A DNA stretch of 64,000 nucleotides from Siphonodentalium dalli (taxonomy: Eukaryota > Mollusca > Scaphopoda > Gadilida > Siphonodentaliidae): positions 64,359,127 through 64,423,126 of the forward strand of contig CP136061.1 in NCBI GenBank assembly GCA_032622095.1, read 5' to 3'. Positions 36,282 to 48,070 of the stretch are shown piece after piece. Each line of letters starts with the position of its first letter. The stretch's first letter is position 1. A program made the translations under genes and the position numbers. The notes beneath the pieces were generated by a model, which saw only the letters and a program-made list of their open reading frames with translations, was not told where the DNA came from and ran no database searches.

Positions 36282-39200
36282 ATGATATTTTTAAAAATAT
36301 AATATATATTTCCTTAAAGAAAGCCTGAACACTGAACTATATGGATAGATGTCCTGCGTTTGTAAAACCATAGTAGAAAAGGGGTTAACTTTTTGTGTGT
36401 GGTCGCCTAAGGTACCTCGCGGTCTGTAGTGGCTTGCTCGTATTAGTCACGCATGCGCAGTCCCAATATAACTGACTGAATACGCCATTTTATTTTCAAC
36501 TCAATCAGGAGATTGGCGAGTTGCGGGGTTGGGAATGGCACCGCCATGGGAGGGCCCTATGATAGTTCAGTGTTCAGGCTTTCTTTAAGGAAATATATAT
36601 TATATTTTTTTTAAATATCATATTTCCGCTAAAGGAAGCCGTTCACACTGAACTATATGGATTAGAATGCAAGCCCAGGAGGAGGCACGAGCAATAAAGT
36701 TAATAGCCAAATTTTGGAGGGAATGCACTCTTCTAAAACAGATTGTACCTAAATATGAACTCTTTAATGAATCTGTTATGATTAGGTACGTGAAATAACT
36801 CATATAATTAGGGTGCTATATTGCCCAAACATGTACCTCCCCCCCTTGTTTTTGGAAGCAACATCCCAGGTGGTGCCATTCAATTCAGAATTGCGAGCGA
36901 ACCGAGCAATTCTCTGTTCTTCATCCGTCAGTTCTAAGAATCCAGCCGATTCGAGATTCGAGGAGACTAACTCCCTCTCCGCCTTAGCGACATAACGACC
37001 TGCACAGGAGGAGGCCCACTCCAAAGATGGCAAGACAACCAACATTAAGAGTTTAACTAACTGCTGTTCACCAATGCAAATGGCAGATAACCTGATGCCC
37101 AATCTATGGCACATGTATCAAATGGAGAGCCCATTAGCCCAAATGGGTTATACAACTATAAGCGAGTCAAGCCATCGGATCAGAGGGAGCCCCCACCATC
37201 GCATGCTGCAGGTGGTCATGCCCAAGCTAATATCCTGGCCAAGCTGGAGGGTGGGGAGAGGTCATTTTTCTCCGATCCCTTCACGGAGGAGTGGCAGGCA
37301 AGGCCGTGTCGTCATTTTGTTCTGCGATCGTGACCAGGGGGACTCGGCGCTTTACCTCATGGGTACGGCCCCTGCCCTACGCTTAAGCTGCCTAAGGCCA
37401 TCCAGCCAGTGTCGATACGTACGCACGCGATTTTTGGCAGCTTTAGCGCCCAGAACCGCTAGCGTCTGGTGGGGGCCAAATGGCCTGGAGGTCCCAAGTA
37501 CCCCTGCAGCTCCACCAGACGTATCCCCACGAATTGGTTAAACCGTCGAGACGTATTTACCGGAGGAGCGTGAACTGGTCCTGCCCTTAGAACAGTTATC
37601 ACACGTTCACATGTCCCTGAGGTACCTATGTATCACAATATACACATTGCGTATATATATATATAAAATGATATAATATATATATCCGGGGGATATACAT
37701 ATTAAGTTTTCCTCATGAGACCATATCAGAAGGCCCTTCCAAAGCTGCGCCCATCAATCTAATGGGCGGAGCCAGATCACAGCTCCCTGTCATGATCCAA
37801 CGTATCACTAAATATAGATATACAACCCCACAGAGAACATGTCTCATGTCTCTGAGGTACCTATGTATCACCGTTTTACAAGATATCATTGCAGAAACCC
37901 GGTGACACAAATCTTTCGCATATATAGATATATAAAATGATATAATAGATTTATCATGGTGATATATAAGTCATCATGAGATCATGTCAGAAGACCCTAC
38001 TAAAGCTGCGCCCAACAATCCAATGGTCGGAGCCAGAGCAGAGATCCCTGGCACAATCCAATGTATCATTAAAGATATATATATAGCCCCTCAGAGAACA
38101 TGGCCGAACACCGCAGGTGACCAGAGCATCCGATGAGAAAGCAAACCGCTACTCTCAGGTGCCAAAACAATAGTGTCGGTACGAGTATTAATTTTGGAGA
38201 AATTTCCCAACGAGCACCATCCTTTGGAATGAAGACAGACAGCAAAATGTGCAATCACAAGTATTATGTTCAGCCTAAATCCACACACATTACTATTATT
38301 AGACCATCACGACCACTAGGCAGCTGAGAGCAGTCCGCGTTCCCAGCGGAATACCCACCGCGATCCGATTCTAAGAAATGAAGGTGCACCTTCTACAACC
38401 GAAATCAGTTCAAATGATGTAACATGTAGTCAGATGATGAACACAGGTAAATTTTCACGGTCACCATACGGAATATTCAGGTCCGAGCCTCTGCCCCCCC
38501 CAAACATGCAGCAGAACGACCTAGGTGTGTGATAGGTCGGTTAGTGTGAAGCATGCAGCAAACTAGGGGAAGACCCGCTCTAAAAATGGCTCCCCTAGGA
38601 AGGAAAGGAAAGAAATTATCATTCTCCTAGTAAAGGATACACATACCTTTATAATGTTGTTTTATTTTAATTTGAAGAGCCAAGATAGAGAGGAACTCCC
38701 CCGACCTAAGTGGTCCCGCTTATGGCATGTTTAAGGAAGAGAGGACAGCATAGACCGAAATGCGCAGTTGGCAGCATGGCTTCAGGCCCTTATGATCGGG
38801 CATCTGTGCCATGTGGATGGGATGCCACTCGAACGGGGTGGTCCCCTGCCTGCGTCTTAGGAAAGGTCGGTAATGCTGGTCAATGAGCTTCCTCGAAAGC
38901 TTAGCTGGACAGCGCAAACGTATTTTCCTGTTTTATTGTCTATGTGCCAGATAATCAAATTGATATGGGCAATAGAAGTATGAAGAGCCATGCTGATGGC
39001 CTCTTGTCGGAAAGGCTATTGGCAGTGGTCGTGGGACACATGGCAATATAAATGCTTTCCATGTAAATATGCTTCATTCGTGTGTGAAGTATATTCGCCA
39101 TATCAACGGTATGAAAGGTCGGGACACGTATATATTTTAAAATTCATTGAGACACCAACTAGTCCATGAATACCTTCAAAATACCTACCATGTCCTTTAT

Positions 39201-41338
39201 GAACAATACATGCTGTATTGGATGTACAGCCTGTTCTTGTACCAAGCTCACATTTGATATGGTTACTTGTCATAAATAATGTCTCCCCCCACCTTCCTCG
39301 TCTTGGAATACCACTGCTATTATATCGTTATTCATTGGGGAGCGTCATCCAGGTCACGGTCGCCAGTTATTGCCAGTGGACCAGTTACCTGGAGGGGTCA
39401 AGTCACCACGACTCTAAATACCTGTCAGGCTGGAATCATTCACATAATTGAATCAAGAAGGGGAAAGGTTGTTCAAACCAAAGTATCTTCAAATATATTT
39501 TTAGATAGTGAAACCATGAGTAAACACCGTCAGAGTGACGATAAGCCTCTTGCCTTACTCTAGAGAATGCAAACCGGAGCACCCATGATTTGTAATTTTT
39601 GTGTCCCAATTAGAGCCATATCCAGAATCGTAGTAATCCAGACCCCCCTGCTTCTTTTCAGTAAACCTACACAGGAAGGAAAGCAATTATGTTTGTATTC
39701 CGGAAGGAGACACCATTTTGTCGAGATACAACCCAGCAATTTTGAAAGGATGGGTTAATCTTTGGATACAATTCAGAATAACTAAAATCTGGAATTATAG
39801 TGAAACTGTCATCACGATTAATTTTAGTGTCATGCTTGCAATCATTAAATGCTAGCAGTTATAAATTTTCACAGTGAAGTTGAAGCACTGTACGAGAATC
39901 GAATCATGTACTCAACAGAAATCTGACTCCTGTCAGATGTCAATCCCTGTCTGAAATGAATGACACTAACTAATCATAGTACGACAACAGTCATTATTTT
40001 TCTGATATTGATAAACTGTAGTCTGATAAATTCAAGCGTCGACCAACACATCTAAATCATAGGAGACATGTGTGACAGTATTAAAACAGAAAACACAAAG
40101 TATTTTGTGAAAGCATGTTGTTTAGATGAGATCTAGCGACTCCAGTAGTGTTCTCTAACATGCACACACCTAGGTGTGTACATGTGCAGCGTAGTATACC
40201 CACGACAACATACCTGAACAAGTGTTGTAATGGGGAAAATCGGCATGTGCATTCGGATTTTATTCAGTAATCTCAAATGGGACTTGTTAGCCTGACAAAC
40301 TTGGTATCGGACCGAGTTCTGATTTCTAATGACACTACTGTTTTTATATTGAATTGATAAACCCAGATGTAAATTGTAATCAACTTTTAAGATTTCTGTC
40401 AGAATACCCTGACCAGGGTGCAATCACCGGTCCGCTAGCACATGGCTGAGATTGTTACATTGAAGGTGATGCTCCGTTACGAGAATCAAACCATGAACAT
40501 AATTATAACACTTGTCCAATATCAATCTCTGTCAATATATTAAAGTAATAATGACACTACTGTTTTTACATTGAATTGATAAACCCAGATGTAAATTGTA
40601 ATCAACTTTTAAGTTCAGATGTGACCAACACATCTGGACAGTTGTATTGAGCCATAAAACAACAAAATATTATGAGAAAGAATGTAGTTCATAACATTAT
40701 GATAAATAGCGTCAGTAGCGATGGTAATTATTGCTAAATAAATGTCCACGCGTAAATAAATTCCCACGAAATTAGGAGACTTCCGGTAAAAAACATGTGG
40801 CATTTTTTATATCTGACAAAATATATCATACCTTATAGGTTCTATAATAATTACATAGATGAATTGTTCACAATAGTCTATGCGCCTCGTAAGGCCTTGA
40901 AATGGCGGCTGATTATGGCGAAATGTCGATTTTCAGATTCGAAAAGTTTTAAGTCCGCCGCCTATTCGAAAACACGGAACAATTGTATGTTTGAAGCGAA
41001 ACGGTCCGTGAATTCGAAACAATAATTCTAAAAACTAACGCGTAGGCGACCAGTAATTATTGTATCGATAAATTGAATTTGTTGTCTAGTTGTTAAACGA
41101 CAAATTCGGAACAATACTCCCTTATGACTTCTCTCTGTGGTAGCAGAAAATAAACTGGCGTATTCAGTCAGTTATATTGGGACTGCGCATGCGTGACTAA
41201 TACGAGCAAGCCACTACAGACCGCGAGGTACCTTAGGCGACCACACACAAAAAGTTAACCCCTTTTCTACTATGGTTTTACAAACGCAGGACATCTATCC
41301 ATATAGTTCAGTGTGAACGGCTTCCTTTAGCGGAAATA
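36282..41338. mobile_element. 5-kb TIR element, copy 3
   Basis: Same organisation as copy 1, including the palindrome-edged left module (36,282-36,622) and inner terminal motif at about 36,623. Terminal inverted repeats of about 190 bp: 36,309-36,498 against 41,145-41,335. Their central sequence (AAGGTACCTCGCGGTCTG and GGGGTTAACTTTTTGTGTG) is shared between the two ends of this copy but differs from copy 1. The body is slightly shorter than in copy 1. Confidence 0.72.
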
Positions 41339-42307
41339 TACTTTCATCGACTGTCCTGTTGTTCGAGTAACATTTACATTCGTCGGTTCAATGCAAATCT
41401 CTTGTTTATACATGTATATGCCCAACTAAAAACTATAAATGGATGATAATGCATTTTATAAACCATAGGCTATGTTTCACTACAACCTATAAATGTTACA
41501 TCCAAACATACTAATTTCAATTAGACTTAAATTACTTTAAACAATAGGCATGCTATGTGGTACTGACATCTACGGTATTGTTGCTGTCCATCTAAGGTAT
41601 GGACATCAGTTAACTTATATTGATAGCAAATTCCATGTGTCTTTCGAAATAACGCGTCTTTGTCAAACATTGCCATGCTATTTTATACACTTGGATCTCA
41701 AATGGCGGCAAGTTAATTTTCTCACTTCGAAATGAGCCTATATAAATAACTTAATAAAATAAGAAAGCGAATGCAACATAATCAACATAATTCACCACAT
41801 AAAGACAGCAGACCTATACAGAATCGACCATATATACTGCAACTTAGTGGTGGCAGCAGTTTTCAACCTCAGAGGAGAAAATAGCAGGCGTTGAGCACAT
41901 CTTTTTGACATTTCAAGAGGGTATTAATCAAGAACCAGAGTGGCATTTTGGAATACTTACCTGTAGATTTTATTTTATTGCTGAAATAGTTCGCCACTGA
42001 GATTTGCACATTCGTATGTTAAACTATTGTCATATATTTGTTGATGTTTGTTATCTCCTTGTATATATTTTATTTTTATATAATTGCAAATAGAAGATTT
42101 ATGAATTAAACACCGATTCTTTCCTAACATCAATATTGAATCAGCGCCATTCGTTTCAAAACCCAAGTTTCCAAATCAGAGAAATCATTAAACCCCAAAC
42201 CAAACGAGGAATAGACTATAAGCGGCAAACGATTGAACTAAGGGATTATTGACACCTCGTGCAAGTACCCCTGGAAACAATAGCTGTCGGCAGATCGAGA
42301 TGCTCCT
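41339..42307. other. AT-rich DNA, nothing supported
   Basis: A good donor on the minus strand (CTACAG/GTAAGT at about 41,960) is present, but the frame that would suit it meets a stop before any acceptor in the required phase. Confidence 0.35.
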
Positions 42308-42396
42308 TGTGGAGGGTGTGTGATTATACAATAATGTACTGAATCCTATGGGAGCTAATTGTGTGAATGTGGAGGGTGTGTGATTATATAATAATG
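42308..42396 (+). repeat. Isolated 1.5 units of the 60-bp minisatellite
   Basis: GGAGCTAATTGTGTGAATGT with flanking GGAGGGTGTGTGATTATA, 6.6 kb from the main array and beyond copy 3 of the 5-kb element. Confidence 0.9.
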
Positions 42397-42861
42397 AAAG
42401 TAAGGTTAGTTCATCTGATTCACAAGAATTTTTAAATATTACTGTTGAGCATTGGTACACATAAGTGAATCGGTCACTAACGGATGGACTGGCGTGAATT
42501 TGAAAATTTCTATATCCATTCTGGGGGAGAACAATATTTATATAACTGCAACTTTTTTTACAATCCATTGGCAAGCGTATAATAAGAATAGACAAAATAC
42601 ACCGCAGGGCACATTTTCAAATACATCAGACTTTGCTGGAAATTACATTTGACAGGAAAATGTATTCCAAATTGTTTGTTTAAAGACAACGGATGCTCAA
42701 AATTACAACATACCATCAGTTGTTGCTTTCTGCTGATTCTCGTATATGACGTTAGGCTGAGTATGATGTTTCCTCCTGAAATAATCACAGATACGTTTGT
42801 GGTAATTAATGAACACTCACAAACAAGATATTAACCCTTCACCTAAGACAATAGGCTGCTA

Positions 42862-42884
42862 TTTATATATATATATATATTATA
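42862..42884. repeat. AT microsatellite
   Basis: Uninterrupted alternating TA run. Confidence 0.9.
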
Positions 42885-43069
42885 TTTATAACTAATATTG
42901 AACAGCAACAAGAACTCAGGTAGAAATTGTCAGTGAAAGAGCATGCATGCATGTTCTAATAAAGAAATGGACGTTAATTTGCTTGTGGTCCATGGATGCA
43001 ATTTGATATGACATTTTGTATGGAACTCACACTTAAAACTATACCAAGTCTTCTCAGTCCACAACAGCC

Positions 43070-43660
43070 TGGGATATCGGTTGGGTTGATGCTGTTATAG
43101 ACCGAGTCCCATCCCGTTACTCTTCTATAACAGACTTTACTCCCAGAATCGTGGATGGGAGTTATCTTGTTTGTATGTCTTCTGATTAGGTCAAATGTAT
43201 ATGAACATAGAGGGTATCATTTCCCAAGCATGATGATATCAAACGTGTATATTCGAGGTCGTTGAATGTCAAAGCAATGATATTTGTAAGTAAACAAAGC
43301 ATTGTTTTCCATAGAAGTTTTATTTGTAGCGTATCAGAAAATGTATGTAAACAATAAATTTAAAGATAGTATTACCACTTTACCTTTTTTTCTATCATGG
43401 TAAATGATATATCATTTTGAAGACAAATTAATTGCAGACATGTCAGATGATTAATCACATTCAGAGGTCCACGTGCATGCCCAGGCTCTACATGTAAATG
43501 TAGTTCGTCTTTTCAATGAAAGTCTGATATAGAACAGGATGGGACTAGGTCCAAAACAGCATCAACCCAACCTATATCACAAGCCGTTGTGGTCCAAGAA
43601 GACGACTTGGTCTAACATAAAACATGCCAGACAAACTCCCATCCGTACTCTGTGGAACGC
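43070..43660. repeat. Foldback repeat with diverged arms
   Basis: GGTTGGGTTGATGCTGTT at 43,079 recurs inverted near 43,560, with further matches on both sides (GAGTCCCATCC / inverse, ATGGGAGTT / inverse). Confidence 0.6.
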
Positions 43661-43965
43661 AACAAACTCAACATTCGTTTATTACAATGATAATTTGGTT
43701 GCGCATTACAAGTTGTTTCCAAACAATAAGGAAATAAATAGTGGTTTGCTCGCATGTAAAATCACATGATACAATTTCAACCAACAAACGTACTGCATTG
43801 AAGTTCCATAGCATGAATGCATGTATTAATGTAGATATTATTTTAAGAAAAGACGTGCATCTAAAGGAAGGTGCCATTTTTAATCATACAATTATCACCA
43901 AGTTTTCAAGAAATATCTATGAATTTTATTCGCCCAAATTCACACAATCAAGAATATCTTTATTA

Positions 43966-46900
43966 AAAGTTATACAGAAACAAAACATGTCAGTCACCAT
44001 GTTCATGTTCATCTACTGAAGTTATACAGATACAAAACAAGACAGTCACCATGTTCATGTATATCTACTGAAGTTATACAGATACAAAACAAGAGAGTCA
44101 CCATGTTCATCTACTGAAGTTATACAGATACAAAACAAGACAGTCACCATATTCATGTTTATCTACTGAAGTTATACAGATACAAAACAAGACAGTCACC
44201 ATGTTCATGTTCATCTACTGAAGTTATACAGATACAAAACAAGACAGTCACCATGTTCATGTTTATCTACTGAAGTTATACAGATACAAAACAAGTCAGT
44301 CACCATGTTCATCTACTGAAGTTATACAGATACAAAACAAGACAGTCACCATGTTCATGTTCATCTACTGAAGTTATACAGATACAAAACAAGACAGTCA
44401 CCATGTTCATGTTTATCTACTGAAGTTATACAGATACAAAACAAGTCAGTCACCATGTTCATCTACTGAAGTTATACAGATACAAAACAAGACAGTCACC
44501 ATATTCATGTTCATCTACTGAAGTTATACAGATATAAAACAAGACAGTCACCATGTTCATCTACTGAAGTTATACAGATACAAAACATGACAGTCACCAT
44601 GTTCATGTTTATCTACTGAAGTTATACAGATACAAAACAAGACAGTCACCATATTCATGTTCATCTACTGAAGTTATACAGATATAAAACAAGACAGTCA
44701 CCATGTTCATGTTCATCTACTGAAGTTATACAGATATAAAACAAGTCAGTCACCATGTTCATCTACTGAAGTTATACAGATACAAAACAAGACAGTCACC
44801 ATGTTCATGTATATCTAGTGAAGTTATATAGATACAAGACAGTCACCATGTTTATGTTCATCTACTGAAGTTATACAGATACAAAGCAAGACAGTCACCA
44901 TGTTTATGTTCATCTACTGAAGTTATACAGATACAAAACAAGACAGTCACCATGTTCATGTTCATCTACTGAAGTTATACAGATACAAAGCAAGACAGTC
45001 ACCATGTTCATGTATATCTACTGAAGTTATACAGATACAAAACAAGACAGTCACCATGTTCATGTTCATCTACTGAAGTTATACAGATACAAAACAAGAC
45101 AGTCACCATGTTCATCTACTGAAGTTATACAGATACAAAACAAGACAGTCACCATGTTCATGTTCATCTACTGAAGTTATACAGATACAAAACAAGACAG
45201 TCACCATGTTCATCTACTGAAGTTATACAGATACAAAACAGTCACCATGTTCATGTTTATCTACTGAAGTTATACAGATACAAAACAAGACAGTCACCAT
45301 GTTCATGTCCATCTACTGAAGTTATACAGATACAAAACATGTCAGTCACCATGTTCATCTACTGAAGTTATACGGATACAAAACAAGACAGTCACCATAT
45401 TCATGTTCATCTACTGAAGTTATACAGATATAAAACAAGACATTCACCATGTTCATGTTCATCTACTGAAGTTATACAGATATAAAACAAGACAGTCACC
45501 ATGTTCATCTACTGAAGTTATACAGATACAAAACAAGACAGTCACCATGTTTATGTTCATCTACTGAAGTTATACAGATACAAAACAAGACAGTCACCAT
45601 TTTCATGTTCATCTACTGAAGTTATACAGATATAAAACAAGACAGTCACCATGTTCATGTTCATCTACTGAAGTTATACAGATACAAAACAAGACAGTCA
45701 CCATGTTCATCTACTGAAGTTATACAGATACAAAACAAGACAGTCACCATGTTCATGTTTATCTACCGAAGTTATACAGATACAAAACATGTCAGTCACC
45801 ATGTTCATGTTCATCTACTGAAGTTATACAGATACAAAACAAGACAGTCACCATGTTCATCTACTGAAGTTATACAGATACAAAACAAGACAGTCACCAT
45901 ATTCATGTTCATCTACTGAAGTTATACAGATACAAAACAAGACAGTCACCATATTCATGTTTATCTACTGAAGTTATACAGATATAACACAAGACAGTCA
46001 CCATGTTCATGTTCATCTACTGAAGTTATACAGATACAAAACAAGACAGTCACCATGTTCATCTACTGAAGTTATACAGATACAAAACAAGACAGTCACC
46101 ATGTTCATGTTTATCTACCGAAGTTATACAGATACAAAACATGTCAGTCACCATGTTCATGTTCATCTACTGAAGTTATACAGATACAAAACAAGACAGT
46201 CACCATGTTCATCTACTGAAGTTATACAGATACAAAACAAGACAGTCACCATATTCATGTTCATCTACTGAAGTTATACAGATACAAAACAAGACAGTCA
46301 CCATATTCATGTTTATCTACTGAAGTTATACAGATATAACACAAGACAGTCACCATGTTCATGTTCATCTACTGAAGTTATACAGATACAAAACAAGACA
46401 GTCACCATGTTCATGTTTATCTACTGAAGTTATACAGATACAAAACAAGACAGTCACCATATTCATGTTCATCTACTGAAGTTATACAGATACAAAACAA
46501 GACAGTCACCATGTTCATCTACTGAAGTTATACAGATACAAAACAAGACAGTCACCATGTTCATGTTTATCTACTGAAGTTATACAGATACAAAACAAGA
46601 CAGTCACCATATTCATGTTCATCTACTGAAGTTATACAGATACAAAACAAGACAGTCACCATGTTCATCTACTGAAGTTATACAGATACAAAACAAGACA
46701 GTCACCATGTTCATGTTTATCTACTGAAGTTATACAGATACAAAACAAGACAGTCACCATGTTCATGTTTATCTACTGAAGTTATACAGATACAAAACAT
46801 GTCAGTCACCATGTTCATCTACTGAAGTTATACAGATACAAAACAAGTCAGTCACCATGTTCATACTGAAGTTATACAGATACAAAACAAGTCAGTCACC

Positions 46901-47078
46901 ATGTTCATGTTTATCTACTAAAGTTATACAGATACAAAACAAGACAGTCACCATGTTCATGTTTATCTACTGAAGTTATACAGATACAAAACAAGACAGT
47001 CACCATGTTCATCTACTGAAGTTATACAGATACAAAACAAGCCAGTCACAATGTTCATGTTTATCTACTGAAGTTATA
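43966..47078 (+). repeat. 3.1-kb minisatellite of 52-bp and 46-bp units
   Basis: About 62 units with core GAAGTTATACAGATACAAAA and CAGTCACCATGTTCAT. The 46-bp form lacks one CATGTT hexamer. A 352-bp higher-order unit (equal to five 52-bp plus two 46-bp units) is visible: the rare variant GATATAACAC occurs at 45,981 and 46,333, and the sequence between is repeated almost exactly. Confidence 0.95.
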
Positions 47079-47615
47079 CTCCTTTAAACAGACCAATAAA
47101 TGAATCAGAATCAAAATGTGATTGTTTGGCTATTACGTAGTGTATCGTCTATGCTGGATCTGCTACTTTTCAGTGACAAATAACAGTTTGTACAACAATA
47201 AATATTTACAATTTTACGAAACTAAAAACTCAAGATGCTAAAATAGTGCTGCTGGTTTCTAGGCGATGTTTACAACAATCCATTTCTATTGATGCTTAAC
47301 TAATCAATTTTTTATCAGAAATAACTCACGGTTATGACCATTATAGTAGCTAAGAAAGTCACATTCATGGAATGGGCTTATCTGATACAAGGAGTAGAAT
47401 AAATACAGAACAAACTTTGGATCAGAATTTCAAAACCTTTATCAAACTTGTTGTAAATGGCATATAGGCCCATTTCGTATCCTGACGTTGTATTAAATAG
47501 AAGATTTTATTAAGATTCATGTTTAGTGATTAGTTATATAAATCAAAACATTGTATTAAATGAAATTTTGAAGCAAGATCTTAATTTTTCTCACAAATAT
47601 TTATATATTTCTCAC

Positions 47616-47727
47616 CTTTTTCTGATCAACAAAAATATGATAACACCTGTTACTATGGCAACAATTAAGACAACTGTAATGACTACGGCTATAACAATGA
47701 TGTCACTGCTTTCTTCTGGTATAGGTC
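47616..47727 (-). CDS. Exon D of the receptor gene: transmembrane helix
   Basis: 112-bp exon, acceptor ATAATTACAG, donor GTGAG, starting with two bases that complete the exon C codon and ending in phase 2. It encodes a short acidic stalk (GPIPEESSD), then about 26 hydrophobic residues rich in I and V (from IIVIAVVITV to IIFLLI), then RK, the positive stop-transfer signal of a type I single-pass protein. The stalk-helix-basic order gives the extracellular-to-cytoplasmic orientation and confirms the reading direction. Cytoplasmic exons should follow below 47.6 kb on the minus strand; none was recognised, so the presence of phosphatase domains is untested here. Confidence 0.72.
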
Positions 47728-47996
47728 CTGTAATTATATAAGTTATGAATTCATTGTTTTTGGGAGACAGAGTTACTGCTTAACCCTATCATGAAAGGGG
47801 CTGGGCTGGTGCAGCATTAAAGCATCCTAAGCCAGTCCATTTTAAGGTAAAAAAGTCAATATTTTATGAGATCAACTATGTCATATGTGCCATCGGAAAT
47901 TATTTTATAAAAAAATTTATTCTCTACAATTGGGTATCAGTGCTCACAAGCTCAACTATTTAAATTAAGCCCAATTCAATAGCACAGATGACTTAC

Positions 47997-48070
47997 CCGT
48001 TTGGGTGATATATGGTCCATAGAGACTAGAAACTATGCATCCACCACTTGTGCAGGAGAAGCCTTGAACT
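47997..48070 (-). CDS. Exon C of the receptor gene: end of FN3-like domain
   Basis: 74-bp exon with acceptor CTCATTTTTAG and consensus donor GTAAGT. Its first base completes the AA left over from exon B, restoring SEYK, and it ends in phase 1. The peptide VQGFSCTSGGCIVSS then LYGPYITQTG has two cysteines and ends in a serine/threonine/proline-containing linker, as expected for the last strand of a membrane-proximal fibronectin-III domain just before the membrane stalk. It was found only because its splice sites and phase agree with both neighbours; alone it would be too short to call. Confidence 0.68.

Noticed and set aside
41940-42166. Further receptor exon with donor CTACAG/GTAAGT and peptide NVQISVANYFSNKIKSTG
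   Set aside because: It resembles a phosphatase juxtamembrane segment, but the frame has an upstream stop and no acceptor in the phase left by exon D.
42188-42595. 135-residue minus-strand frame
   Set aside because: Part of it is translated minisatellite (LLYNHTPST repeated), and no motif or splice context supports it.
43966-47078. Possible CRISPR-like array
   Set aside because: Units are contiguous 52/46-bp repeats with no unique spacers, in a eukaryotic genome.
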